Origin: Paulinella micropora
Taxonomy: Eukaryota > Cercozoa > Imbricatea > Euglyphida
Assembly (NCBI GenBank): GCA_009731375.1
Contig: BJOX01000284.1
Coordinates: forward strand, 595,755-659,754
Direction: 5' to 3'
DNA: 64,000 nucleotides
Position 1 is the first letter of the stretch. The number at the start of each line of letters is the position of its first letter. Shown here in pieces: positions 55,828 to 64,000 of the stretch. A program made the position numbers and the translations under genes. Under the pieces are notes generated by a model, which was given only the letters and a program-made list of their open reading frames with translations, did no database searches and was not told the origin of the DNA.

Positions 55828-55832
<5 letters not shown>
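44979..55832 (+). CDS. 12-exon gene for a Ser/Arg-rich coiled-coil protein (3' part)
   Basis: Twelve GT-AG exons at 44979, 45224, 45991, 46639, 47221, 47943, 49499, 50490, 51557, 53716, 53852 and 55714 form one frame with all eleven junctions phase-compatible, about 227 codons plus TGA at 55830-55832. The 5' end is missing. The N-terminal part ([47 protein letters not shown]) looks like a charged coiled coil. The middle is a Ser/Arg-rich linker ([28 protein letters not shown]). The end is a second helix ([20 protein letters not shown] then [18 protein letters not shown]). No family recognised. R-x-x-S motifs suggest basophilic kinase sites. Confidence 0.7.
45224..45278 (+). CDS. coiled-coil gene exon b
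   Basis: 18 codons ([18 protein letters not shown]), phase 0 in and phase 1 out, acceptor GTACACAG, donor GAAGAAG/GTTAGA. Confidence 0.7.
45279..45990. repeat. intron with CTAT repeats, a C run and a 63-bp tandem repeat
   Basis: CTAT repeat, a unique block (45323-45535), a C run with a 10-N gap, then two tandem 63-bp units (about 45588-45710) containing GCCGAGGATGCCTCCTGGTA, then CTAT/CTAC repeat. No exon seen. Confidence 0.75.
45991..46067 (+). CDS. coiled-coil gene exon c
   Basis: 25 codons beginning [20 protein letters not shown], phase 1 in and phase 0 out, acceptor GTGTGCAG, donor CGCCAA/GTAAAT. A heptad-like charged helix. Confidence 0.75.
46068..46638. repeat. intron with CTAT, TCGTAT and (TTGA)n repeats
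   Basis: CTAT repeat, a TATCGTATC-rich stretch, and TGAT/TTGA repeat with a GATCGATCGATC core (46540-46570). Confidence 0.9.
46639..46695 (+). CDS. coiled-coil gene exon d
   Basis: 19 codons ([19 protein letters not shown]), phase 0 at both ends, acceptor GACGTGTAG, donor CGCAAG/GTACTC. Confidence 0.75.
46700..47220 (+). repeat. intron with G runs, TA array and one acceptor-side exon-e copy
   Basis: G runs around a 10-N gap, (TA)n 46910-47030, then at 47070-47110 a decayed copy of exon e (CACAATGGGAAAATGCAGCA, ending AGCCT) set before GTAT and GT/GC repeats. Confidence 0.75.
47221..47275 (+). CDS. coiled-coil gene exon e
   Basis: 18 codons ([18 protein letters not shown]), phase 0 in and phase 1 out, acceptor GACGTTACAG, donor CAGCGAG/GTAAAC. 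Confidence 0.75.
47555..47715. repeat. interstitial telomere-like TTAGGG repeats
   Basis: Two clusters of degenerate TTAGGG/TCAGGG units (47560-47598 and 47658-47712) separated by CATA repeat. These are far too few and too diverged for a telomere. Confidence 0.7.
47757..47838. repeat. strong hairpin
   Basis: CAAATTTGACGTGTTTTGCG pairs with CGCAAAAAACGTCAAATTTG around CTCGCC, and outer TGCGGC/GCCGCA extends the stem. It may be a small foldback element or a structured RNA in the intron. Confidence 0.6.
47943..47981 (+). CDS. coiled-coil gene exon f
   Basis: 12 codons ([12 protein letters not shown]), phase 1 at both ends, acceptor GTGCGTAG, donor TTCAGCG/GTTCTC, where the donor enters a CT microsatellite. 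Confidence 0.65.
48120..48720. repeat. five-unit repeat of a pyrimidine-rich block with TA arrays
   Basis: A ~65-bp block (ACACAACTTCCCTGCTTCTT to CGCCACACGTATTCTAC) occurs five times, each separated by (TA)n. The last unit (48648-48715) continues to TTCTACTTGTCCCAG, a good acceptor. So these are probably copies of a polypyrimidine tract rather than an exon. Confidence 0.8.
48860..49115 (+). repeat. acceptor-side copy of exon g with GA and TTC expansions
   Basis: TGTTTACAGGGAGGTTGAGTC matches the start of exon g, then (GA)n, then a diverged remainder (CGGCTACCTAGCTACAACAG), then a (TTC)n array (48980-49113). Confidence 0.75.
49279..49413. mobile_element. 135-bp PIF/Harbinger-like MITE with empty-site paralogue
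   Basis: Near-perfect inverted repeat with termini GGCGCCTTCTACACCA and ~50-bp arms (TTTCTGGGTCAATTTCTGGG inside), flanked by TTA on both sides. The related unoccupied block at 49456-49500 reads TTGTCTGCTTATCTCTC with a single TTA at the same point, showing insertion with TTA duplication. A TWA target duplication is typical of PIF/Harbinger elements. Confidence 0.85.
49499..49572 (+). CDS. coiled-coil gene exon g (Ser-rich)
   Basis: 24 codons beginning [20 protein letters not shown], phase 1 in and phase 0 out, acceptor CTATTTGCAG, donor CGGCAG/GTAGCG. Confidence 0.75.
49573..50120. repeat. intron with GATGTT, (GTA)n, (GTT)n and GTAT arrays
   Basis: TGATGATG/TTG repeats, then GTA repeat 49728-49986, GTT repeat and GTAT repeat. 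The valine-rich frame is repeat translation. Confidence 0.9.
50121..50345 (+). repeat. two acceptor-side copies of exon h
   Basis: Copies of the acceptor and exon start (GGCTTTAGCC.AGGCGACAGAGCAATCTATC) at about 50131-50170 and 50301-50342, in GTAT/CATA repeat that reads on both strands. Confidence 0.9.
50490..50532 (+). CDS. coiled-coil gene exon h
   Basis: 14 codons ([14 protein letters not shown]), phase 0 in and phase 1 out, acceptor TGGCTGCAG, donor ACTCCAG/GTTTCC. Confidence 0.7.
50758..50880 (+). mobile_element. 5'-truncated SINE copy
   Basis: Matches the 3' 123 bp of the SINE at 41060-41328 in opposite orientation (GTTGGAACTGCCCTTG to GAGAAGCACTA), lacks the tRNA-like head, and is followed by a (TTA)n tail (50881-50940). 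TTA repeat also precedes it. Confidence 0.85.
50941..51556 (+). repeat. direct repeat pair, CATC arrays and two exon-i copies
   Basis: AATCCAAAATCAACTTCAACACCAGC occurs twice (about 50960-50990 and 51038-51065). CATC repeat follows, with partial copies of exon i and its acceptor (GGTGTCAGGGGAG.CGAG.GCGCGCAGACAAAC) at about 51197-51230 and 51391-51425. Confidence 0.85.
51557..51597 (+). CDS. coiled-coil gene exon i
   Basis: 13 codons ([13 protein letters not shown]), phase 1 in and phase 0 out, acceptor GGTGTCAG, donor CGTAAG/GTGTGT. A donor-side copy (GTGCGCGCAGACAAACGCGC to GTAAG/GTGTGT) is at about 52395-52432. Confidence 0.7.
51691..52098 (+). mobile_element. second TTA-tailed element, about 408 bp
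   Basis: A unique block bounded by TTA arrays on both sides; part of it recurs inverted at 40259-40362. It starts CAGCCCAATGG, which resembles an A box, but no clear B box was found. It is either a SINE or a LINE 3' end. Confidence 0.55.
52099..53190. repeat. TTA, GTT and (ATG)n arrays
   Basis: TTA tail, then ATG/ATTG repeats, TTA (52433-52555), GTT, and a long ATG/ATTG array to 53190, with one donor-side exon-i copy at 52395-52432. Confidence 0.9.
53191..53600 (+). repeat. four acceptor-side copies of exon j in ATG repeat
   Basis: A ~55-bp block (CTCGGTATAGGACTCTACCT, CAGCTCTCAG acceptor, GCAAGAGAGCACACGG) occurs at about 53195-53240, 53288-53338, 53420-53471 and 53531-53590, separated by ATTGATG repeats. 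Copies nearer the real exon are longer and more accurate. The two most distant read GCAATAGAG (TAG in frame). Confidence 0.95.
53716..53751 (+). CDS. coiled-coil gene exon j
   Basis: 12 codons ([12 protein letters not shown]), phase 0 at both ends, acceptor GCAGCTCTCAG, donor CAGCAG/GTAGGTATC, where the donor starts a GTAG/CTAT microsatellite. Confidence 0.75.
53852..53882 (+). CDS. coiled-coil gene exon k
   Basis: 31 bp, 10 codons ([10 protein letters not shown]) plus one base, phase 0 in and phase 1 out, acceptor GTGAGCAG, donor TTCATAG/GTATCATT. Confidence 0.75.
54099..54790. repeat. tandem satellite A, four units of about 175-190 bp
   Basis: Units begin at about 54099, 54270, 54459 and 54644 and share GGAATAAATCATGGTTTGTG, GGAATTCACGCAAATATTTG and GAGTGTCCTGAATGCCAAA. 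They lie inside the last intron of the coiled-coil gene. Confidence 0.9.
54805..55290. repeat. tandem satellite B, about 3.5 units of 140-156 bp
   Basis: Units starting near 54811, 54967, 55110 and 55250 share CGGCAATTCAACGTACCCTG, GTTCTGGTCGCGGGTGGCAC and CACACCTGAAAATTGAGG. It directly follows satellite A with no sequence similarity to it. Confidence 0.9.
55377..55713. repeat. (TTA)n array ending in the last splice acceptor
   Basis: TTA repeat with variants that ends in TTATTATTAG, so the acceptor AG of the final exon is formed by the microsatellite itself. Confidence 0.9.
55714..55832 (+). CDS. coiled-coil gene last exon
   Basis: 38 codons and TGA, phase 1 in. Reads [20 protein letters not shown] then [19 protein letters not shown] charged amphipathic helix, likely coiled coil. 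Confidence 0.8.
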
Positions 55833-55879
<47 letters not shown>

Positions 55880-55945
55880 AACGAATCTGAGTGGAGCTGA
55901 CTGCTGCATTCGAAGGTTTGGACTGAGAGAGAGAGAGAGAGAGAG
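55833..55945 (+). repeat. GA repeat with a copy of the gene's stop-codon end
   Basis: After (GA)n, 55880-55930 repeats the last ~50 coding bases (GAACGAATCTGAGTGGAGCT to GACTGAGAGAG) with substitutions, including a stop inside the copy. Confidence 0.85.
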
Positions 55946-57673
55946 AGATCTTGACCAGCCTATGTGCAACCTATTCACACACGCTCAGAGAGACACTCTG
56001 GGTGTGTATGTGTGTTTGTGACACGGTCTTCGTGCGTGCCGCCTCAAGCAGTACAGTAACTGTCAAGTATAATACTACAAAAACTACTGCCACCGACGAC
56101 GGCTTTAAAAGTAATGATGTCCAAGCTATTACTGTGAACATTCGGAAGGCTAGGGGCAAGAACTCATCATGGCATGTTCAAATTAGTGCCAGTGTGATTT
56201 AACTGCTATTATATAGCCATATGATACGGTATTATACGTCCGCAAAATATGGTAATTCAATTTTGGCGACTCGTCCTACATGTCACAAGTTACCGCCGAC
56301 TTAAATGAACTTGAATGAGCCATCTGAAGTCTGCCAGTGATTCAGAACGCTAATCACTACAATGTGAAAATATGAAGATTCGATGATGATTCAACTTGAA
56401 ATTATTCTGTGGTTGACTCTGCCATTTGCCATATCACTCAGTGAGCACTTTAACGACGGCCAAAACCACTACCGTTGACATTTTACTGTTTTTGACCGAT
56501 CCGTTAGATTCTCCTCTGCACGACGTTTCGACTTCACTAACTAGCTTTCGATTTCGTCCAGGAATGACTTAAACGATTTAATCAAAGTTTTTGCAGCAAT
56601 TGCCATTTTTCCCTTCTCCTTGCGGCTTATTTCCACGATATCCCGAAAAACCACAATTTACTGTGAATTTTTGGGAACACAGTCAAGAGAACCGAAAAAT
56701 CATTTTTGCCGTACACATCTACTACGGGTTTTACATCATCACTTAGAGAGATTTCCCAAATGAAAATCTCGGAGTCTTCACTTGAACACCAATAACTTGA
56801 ACTTGAAGCACTCCTTCAAGTACATTGTACATTGAGGCATCTTCAAGTGTCGTCCAACACAAACTGACAACCTGCGTTCAACCAAGATCGTACTTTGCAA
56901 ACCAAGTTTGCAAACTAGTAGAAATCTACGTAAATAAACGAAGTGACCTCTCAGCTATTTACTGATATTTCATCTACTCTTAGGAGTTAGTGCTGTTTGC
57001 AGCCATAGATAAAGTCTTTTAATAAGAGTTCGTTGTGTATTTATCACTTGGGGTTCAAGTGTATCCAAACTCACACTTCATATTTTCCTTTAAAATGGAA
57101 ACTGCACACACGAGTTTGTTAGACCTATTACTATAATTAACCGGATAGTCAGTAGATGATGAGCCGGCATATGTAATGTGTGTCGTTAGAGCCATTACAT
57201 ATGTCCGGCCTAGTATATAATCGAGCCGTTCCCCTGGCGCCCTTTTCTCAATAAAGAAATGGAACACGCCGCTGGGGAGTGTTTTTAGGTTGTCCTGTAC
57301 AGTTTAAAAGGGCTCGGCTACCTCATATGTAAGTTCTCCTATGTGCGAGTGGTCGTTAGCATAATAAACATAGATCCGTTAAACTTTATCATATGAAAAT
57401 TCACTGCTGTACCCTTGAAAACTATAAGTAAAAACATTTAATTTAATGAAAAAATCATTGAAAAATAGTTAAAACCGACTTCAAACCAATTGATTTCCCG
57501 TCGCCCACCGCTTTTTCCCAACTAGTTTGCACACCCCCCACCGGAAAAACTAGCCACCTTGCCATCTCAAAAAATAATGCTTGTGATGACCAAAAATCAG
57601 AGTCAGTTTTCATATGTTCCCTGTATGCTCTTCAATAAATTTTTATATAATATCTTTCTGTGTATGCGTATAA
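55946..57673. other. unique intergenic DNA, no gene recognised
   Basis: AT-rich, microsatellite-poor sequence. Frames up to about 83 codons occur (55951-56202) but none is protein-like or bounded by splice sites with a partner. Confidence 0.6.
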
Positions 57674-59711
57674 TTGTTTAAGTGCATGCGCATGATTGCC
57701 AATTGGCAATGAAAAATAACTACTTTCAGAAGCAGGAAAAAGTAAAAAAAAAAATCATACTATATAAAAATATTAAAAGTTCATTCTATTATTAATAACC
57801 TGACCCGAAACTTGTAAAAATTTAAAAGAAAAGTTTAATATGACGGTGTAGTGAGTCTGTTCAGTCGTAGTACTGGTTGCAAAAATGCTGTTTCCAATTG
57901 GTAACTGAGTTTGTTTGAAAAAATAAGAATTGAAAAAATTATATTTTTTTGAATACTATGTGGAAAAATGATCATCTAGTACTGGTAAAGACTTTGTAAA
58001 TTGACATGTTATTATCTTTAGAATCAGAGTTAATATTTGAGCGCATAGATTGCAATAGCAAATTAGTATTAAATACAAACAACAAAAAACAGCTTCCTTT
58101 CAGATGAGATTATGAAAAATGAAAACAGCAACTAATTTGTCTCCATGATGTTGTGAGTTGACACGGACGACAACAAAAATAAAAACAAACATTATTTGGT
58201 TTTTCGAAGATGTAAAGAAACTAAAAAAATGAAAACAAAACCCTGTGCTTCACAAAGCAATTTTACATTACTTGTTGTTGTCAAATAAAACCATATATGT
58301 CAGAAATAGAATGTGAAGCGATGAACATGCAAACATATTTGGCAATCTCGAGGGTGATTGCAAGCACAAACGAAATATAAAAAGTAAACATGCATGATAA
58401 CATCACCAATAAGTAGGACAAAGTATGTGGAAAAGGGGGGCAAAGCACAAGAAAAAAATATTGTTGGTCAGCAAACAAAACATGTTTGTGTACACAGCAA
58501 GGGTAACGTGAGTGTGGAAGTGGGCAGGCAAACACGTAGCAATGTTGCAAGCTGGAAATAGAACAGAGCACACGTACACAGTGATTATGTAGTGAAAAAA
58601 AGCAAGTTGTTATGTTATTTTAAGTTGTTATGTTATTTCTTGATTTTATTTTCTCAAACATGACTTTCTTAAATATATTTCTCTCTATTCTCAGTGTGTC
58701 ATGCACATGTGATGTGATAAAAGACGCACACACACACAAATGCATGGGTGGTGGACGTACAAGCTTGTGACAACATGTGAAATAATTCATAACAGCAAAA
58801 ACACACAAAACACAGAAAAATGGATTGCACAAAAACACACAAAATGCGTGCTCTGTCTGCTTGAATACTCTGCACATACACAACATATGAAACCAACGAG
58901 ACAGATCACATAGGCGTCACACACAGAATCCAAGGTTAGCTGGCAAAGCAACAAAAAAGTGTGGGGGTTATGAATGACATAAATTGCTTCATGTTGTGAC
59001 AAATACAAGTTTTGCTGTATTCTGTTTCTTTTCGAGCGGAGGCTGTGTGCACACAATCATACTGCTCTTTTTTCATCATCTCTTTCCTATGCTTTCTTAT
59101 CTATGGGCGCATGTGTATGTACAAATATTAATGTGACCGAAGGAAGCGTTTGTGTAATGTAAACTGTTAGGAGTCACGCGTTTCTACCTTCAGAATTAAC
59201 GAAAACAGAACTATGCTCCTCCCACATCCTTTCTGTCTTCGATTGCTAAGGTGTCTTGTCTATCTGTCGGAACAGAAATATCTAATCTCTATGTATTTTG
59301 CCTGCGCTTTGTCTAACAAAAACAAAAAACTATTCACGGCATGCTCTTCTCCAACCAAATAACATCCACTTGTAATAAAAATAAAATTATCTATAATTGG
59401 AAAGACGATACACATAGAAGTAGCTGTTTCAATATCTTTTTTTATGAGAATTATATTGATTTTACTTTCCACTATTTTCTTTGTGAACCCACGCTGCCAG
59501 TGATTTAAAAAAAGGAATAGAAACACAGCTTCCTACCTCCATACTTTTTCAGAAAATGCAAAAATCCCCAAAATAGGGTGGCTCAAGTGCCTTTTTCTCA
59601 ACTTCTTTATTGAGCCCAGAAACTGCAAAATAATTCTTCAAAAAAGTGTTACGGAAAAACGTTGCCAATTGGTAACGAAATTACCAATTGGCAATTGCAT
59701 GCACTTAAACA
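57674..59711. mobile_element. possible 2-kb element with inverted ends
   Basis: TTGTTTAAGTGCATGC followed by ATTGCCAATTGG at 57674-57706 is repeated in inverse at 59674-59711 (CCAATTGGCAATTGCATGCA then CTTAAAC). The internal 2 kb is AT-rich with no recognisable transposase and no convincing gene. It may be a non-autonomous DNA transposon or a chance inverted pair. Confidence 0.35.
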
Positions 59712-60440
59712 AAATTAAATGTACAAAGTTTTTTACAAAAAGCTAACCTTAAGCCTGCAAACAAACCGGCCAAAATCAGCAAAAATGGGGCATAAGGCCC
59801 TCACTCAGAAATTATTTAAATACAACGCCGGCACAAGTACAGAAAGTGAAGGAAATCAAAGAGACTATTTAATGAAAGCATTTTGTACAGAAAGTGCAGA
59901 AAAAAATTGAAAATATCTAAAGATCTCACCTATGATTTTTTTAGCCTGTCTGCAGCCCAGAACAGATCACCAACAGCAGGGTTACAAAGAAAGGAGCAGT
60001 AGTTGAACATATGCAAAACAAAGACCATGTGATTGTGAATAGATTCAGCACATTACATTCCCAGAAAAACACACAACACATATAGAAGTGATAAAAGACA
60101 AATGCTAAAAAGTGCTTCAGTGAAGAAAGAACAACACATGCTACAGATAAGTTTACAACACACCATTTTGCAGACAGCATGGGCACAACGTTTGGAAAGA
60201 CTGTGCAAGGCCACGGGACGTGAAAGTATGCATGAGAAACACACACAAAAAAAGCACAAAACCCTCTCTAGCCATGACTTTTACCAATGTCGACACCGCA
60301 AAAACCGTCAAATAAAAAAAAAATTAGTGCGGCTTTCACTTCAAATGCTACATGTCGATAGGCCTGTTTAGTCAAATATTTTTTGGAAATTTTTCTAGTT
60401 TCCTCTCCGGGAATCGGCTTGGTCTTGTCAAATATTGCCA
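59712..60440. other. AT-rich unique DNA, no gene recognised
   Basis: Contains frames of 63-89 codons (59719-59910, 60102-60371) rich in Lys and Gln, without homology cues or splice partners. Confidence 0.5.
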
Positions 60441-60443
60441 CAG

Positions 60444-60499
60444 AAATTCACGGGCCGGCGCCACCAAAATCATGTAGGAAGTCAAGTGCATCGCAGCAG
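60444..60499 (+). CDS. orphan exon candidate
   Basis: Acceptor ATTGCCACAG, 18 codons (IHGPAPPKSCRKSSASQQ) and consensus donor CAGCAG/GTAAAT. No neighbouring exon identified. Confidence 0.4.
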
Positions 60500-60935
60500 G
60501 TAAATGTTCAAACCACATCGTTTCAAGCAAAAGCAAGCATGACACAAGTGTTTTTTTTAGAAAAAGGGTGTGACTCACTTCTTGAAATCCTTATTGTCGA
60601 CTCCAAAGTTCAGATTTCAGGACATAGCAAGTATGGTGTTTTTAACTGAAAAATGCTGTTTGCATGATGCACTCTGCACTCATTTTTACACACAAGTGCA
60701 CAAATGAATTCGCATGTTATGTTGAGTAATCCTGCCTAAGGGCTTTTGCAGAGGAGTACGGTGGAGAGTGAAAACTAGGAAAACATAGGTCGAAAATTAG
60801 TTTGTCAAAATTCGGAACATACTCTGGAACACAGCAATACCTTTAATACACTGACAAACTAAACCTGCTGCTACCTATTCCCAATAAAAACATTGAATTC
60901 TGTGCAAACAAACCTTGAATATTGAATGAGTTTAC

Positions 60936-61044
60936 CTGCTGCGAAGTTGATGGGGGCTCTAACGACCACTGGAACCTACATATGTTTCTGCTTGAACTGG
61001 GCACAGGCACCAACCACAGCGGACCGTGGTGCGAGGCTGAAGTC
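60936..61044 (-). CDS. orphan exon candidate, minus strand
   Basis: Acceptor AACTCTCAG, 36 codons (phase 2 in, phase 0 out) containing TSASHHGPLWLVPVPSSSRN and ending EPPSTSQQ, donor CAGCAG/GTAAAC. The opposite strand is also open, so strand rests on the splice sites. Confidence 0.45.
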
Positions 61045-61306
61045 CTGAGAGTTTTTGCTCGGGGGTATTGCGTGAAAAGTCCCGCGCTAGCACAACAAAA
61101 CACAGTACATATTTATATAGATAAATATGCAAATAGATAGATTAAATAGGGGAATGGGTGATAGATGAATAAAGGGACGAGTAGACAAATACATGCATCG
61201 ATCGATACATTCATCCACGCGTTTATGAATCAAGCCATGCATGCATGTATAAGTTAAAGTATTACAAAATTGATTCTGAAGTTGATTAGGAGAGGCAAGA
61301 AGAAGA

Positions 61307-61354
<48 letters not shown>

Positions 61355-61530
61355 GATTCTGTAGGAGAGTGAGATGTCTGGATCGCAGCGGTGGAGAGCA
61401 TGGAGAAGTCCAGTGTAGCTTTACTAGGAGGTCTAGCAGAAAGATGGCTGGGCAGCGTGTTGTGAGACTGAGTAGAATCATGCTGTTGTTGAGGGCGGTC
61501 AGGATCGGCACGGTGGGGCAGGAAATAGAC
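61355..61530 (-). CDS. orphan protein-like block, minus strand
   Basis: A frame reading FLPHRADPDRPQQQHDSTQS, then HNTLPSHLSARPPSKATLDF, is open across the non-repeat block between two GA arrays. It is Ser/Pro/Gln-rich like other proteins here. No clear splice sites, so the borders are the microsatellites. Confidence 0.35.
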
Positions 61531-61552
61531 AAGTCCACATAGAGCGAGCGAG

Positions 61553-61554
61553 CG

Positions 61555-61597
<43 letters not shown>

Positions 61598-61900
61598 GAG
61601 ATGATGGAAGGGAATATATGTCATAGTATATTATTCATATGTGACATATTATGTATACATACATACATACATACATACATTACATACATACATTACATGT
61701 ATTACATACATACACACATTACATACATACATTACATACATTACATGCATACATTACATGCATAAATTACATACATACATTACATACATACATTACATAC
61801 ATGCATACATACATACATGACATACATACATGCCATACATACATGACATACATACATGCATACATACATAGATACATACATACATACATACATAAGACAG

Positions 61901-61960
<60 letters not shown>

Positions 61961-61961
61961 T

Positions 61962-62050
<89 letters not shown>

Positions 62051-62110
62051 GTAGATGGATAGATAGGTAATAGATTCCATCCATCCATCCATCCATATAT
62101 ATAAGTAGAT
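61553..62110. repeat. GA, CATA and GATA microsatellites
   Basis: GA (61556-61595), CATA/CATTA (61650-61890), GATA (61895-62070). Confidence 0.9.
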
Positions 62111-62264
62111 AGATGTATAAAATCGATGGCTGAGCCTTTAATATCTAGTATATGGAGGAGTCATTAACAACTAGTATATAGACCGCAGTATATCATCTTT
62201 GTGATCAGTTAGGTTGTCAAAGACTGATCAGCAGGATTATCACAATTTGTCAAAGAGGCCTACA
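62111..62264. other. short unique block
   Basis: About 150 bp of AT-rich unique DNA between GATA and GTAT arrays. Nothing recognised. Confidence 0.5.
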
Positions 62265-62548
62265 CATGTATGTATGTATGTATATGTATGTGGGTAGGTA
62301 GGTTGGTAGGTAGGTAGGTAGGTAGGTATGTATGTATGTATGTATGTATGTATGTATGTATGTATGTATGCATGCATGCATGTATGTATTTATGTACGTA
62401 TGTATGTATGTGTATGTATGTATGTATGTTTGTATGTATGTATGTATGTATGTATGTATGTATGTATGTATGTATGTCATGTATGTATGTATGTATGTAT
62501 GTATGTATGTATGTATGTATGTATGTATGAATGAATGAATGTCAGAAA

Positions 62549-62580
<32 letters not shown>

Positions 62581-62681
62581 GGTGGGGGGGGGGGGGGGGG
62601 GGNNNNNNNNNNAGGGAGGGAGAGAGAGAGAGAGAGGGAGAGGGAGAGGAGTGTTATGGGTCGATCAGGCACGGACATTCG

Positions 62682-62743
<62 letters not shown>

Positions 62744-62779
62744 AGGGTTACAGGTCGGTCAGGTACGGACATTCGATGC

Positions 62780-62876
<97 letters not shown>

Positions 62877-63170
62877 ATACATTACATACATACATATATT
62901 ACATACATACATACATACATACATACACACATAAAGACATACATACATACATACATACATACATACATACATTACATACGAACGTACATACATACATACA
63001 TACATAAAAACATACATACATACATACATACATACATACATTACATACGAACGTACATACATACATACATACATAAAAACATACATACATACATACATAC
63101 ATACATACATACATACATACATTACATACGTACGTACATACATACATACATATATAAAAACATACAGACA
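62265..63170. repeat. GTAT, GA and CATA arrays with a duplicated 35-bp block
   Basis: GTAT (62265-62540), G run and 10-N gap (62603-62612), GA arrays, CATA to 63170 with a ~57-bp higher-order unit (TTACATACGAACGTACATAC). A 35-bp block (GGTCGRTCAGGYACGGACATTCGAT) occurs at 62658-62685 and 62751-62778 between GA arrays. Confidence 0.9.
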
Positions 63171-63365
63171 ATACCGCGAGCGCAGCTGAGAGTATTAGCT
63201 CTTGGTCGCGGTCACCATGGCGGGGCTGTCCACAGCCCGCTCCGAACCATACATGGTCACAGTACACGACACTTCGTGCGGGGCCGGGATGTGCGCTCCG
63301 AACCATACATGGTCACAGTACGCGACACTTCGTGCGGGGCCGGGATGTCGCACCTACATGCCAGC
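63171..63365 (+). other. unique GC-rich block with 58-bp tandem duplication
   Basis: GCTCCGAACCATACATGGTC and CGACACTTCGTGCGGGGCCG repeat in tandem at about 63238 and 63296. A + frame starts at an ATG in good context (GTCACCATGGCGGGGCTG, 63217). It could be an exon edge copied in the same way as elsewhere, but no gene was linked. Confidence 0.4.
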
Positions 63366-63438
63366 CAGATATGAAATAAATCAGTTTTTCTGTTATATAC
63401 ATGCTAGAATATGTGTGTGTGTGCGTTTTCTTTTTGGG

Positions 63439-63911
63439 NNNNNNNNNNNNNNNNNNNNNNNNNNNNNNNNNNNNNNNNNNNNNNNNNNNNNNNNNNNNNN
63501 NNNNNNNNNNNNNNNNNNNNNNNNNNNNNNNNNNNNNNNNNNNNNNNNNNNNNNNNNNNNNNNNNNNNNNNNNNNNNNNNNNNNNNNNNNNNNNNNNNNN
63601 NNNNNNNNNNNNNNNNNNNNNNNNNNNNNNNNNNNNNNNNNNNNNNNNNNNNNNNNNNNNNNNNNNNNNNNNNNNNNNNNNNNNNNNNNNNNNNNNNNNN
63701 NNNNNNNNNNNNNNNNNNNNNNNNNNNNNNNNNNNNNNNNNNNNNNNNNNNNNNNNNNNNNNNNNNNNNNNNNNNNNNNNNNNNNNNNNNNNNNNNNNNN
63801 NNNNNNNNNNNNNNNNNNNNNNNNNNNNNNNNNNNNNNNNNNNNNNNNNNNNNNNNNNNNNNNNNNNNNNNNNNNNNNNNNNNNNNNNNNNNNNNNNNNN
63901 NNNNNNNNNNN
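63439..63911. other. assembly gap, then (GATA)n to the window end
   Basis: 473 N followed by GGAT/GATA microsatellite to 64000. Confidence 0.95.
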
Positions 63912-63926
63912 ATGGATGGATGGATG

Positions 63927-63980
<54 letters not shown>

Positions 63981-64000
63981 CAGATAGATAGATAGATAGA

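Overview
This is eukaryotic nuclear DNA, most likely from a microbial eukaryote (alga or other protist). The evidence is GT-AG introns, very short exons, a TIR-like/TPR gene of the type expanded in algae and other protists, a non-LTR retrotransposon fragment, tRNA-derived SINEs and hairpin MITEs. I cannot name the species. More than half of the sequence is microsatellite (GTAA, GTAT, GATA/CTAT, CATC, TTA, GA, GT, TTATG) or assembly gap. Almost every long open frame that reads as LTYL, CMYV, YLSI, HTYI or poly-N/I is translated repeat and is left out.

Layout. 1-9.3 kb: microsatellites, one probable 38-bp exon (323-360) with decayed copies, and a LINE reverse-transcriptase remnant (5993-6304). 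9.6-11.0 kb: a RanBP2-type zinc finger, TIR-like and kinesin-light-chain-type TPR gene on the + strand with three reading-frame breaks. 11.0-14.2 kb: non-coding, with a Tc1/mariner-like hairpin MITE.

14.26-41.79 kb, minus strand: one large gene that I assembled from 29 exons. All 27 splice junctions that can be tested are phase-compatible; only the junction inside the 26973-27088 gap cannot be tested. The N-terminal two thirds is a basic, Ser/Pro/Lys-rich disordered protein dominated by one 2.6-kb exon. The C-terminal third is a Rab-GAP TBC domain with both catalytic motifs (IAKDIDR and YSQG). Its introns are almost pure microsatellite.

42.8-44.9 kb: a less repetitive stretch that probably holds the 5' ends of two head-to-head genes. 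44.98-55.83 kb, plus strand: a second gene of at least 12 tiny exons (31-119 bp) encoding a Ser/Arg-rich coiled-coil protein that ends in [13 protein letters not shown]. 56-61.6 kb: AT-rich DNA with a few orphan exon candidates on both strands. 61.6-64 kb: microsatellites again.

The main discovery is structural. Beside exon after exon, the adjacent intron carries one to seven decayed tandem copies of that exon's own edge together with its splice site, separated by microsatellite. Donor-side copies lie downstream and acceptor-side copies upstream. I see this at more than 20 boundaries in both large genes, so the introns are full of decoy splice sites. In one case the duplicated edge appears to have become coding. 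No database search or alignment was run; exon boundaries come from splice consensus, phase and protein plausibility.
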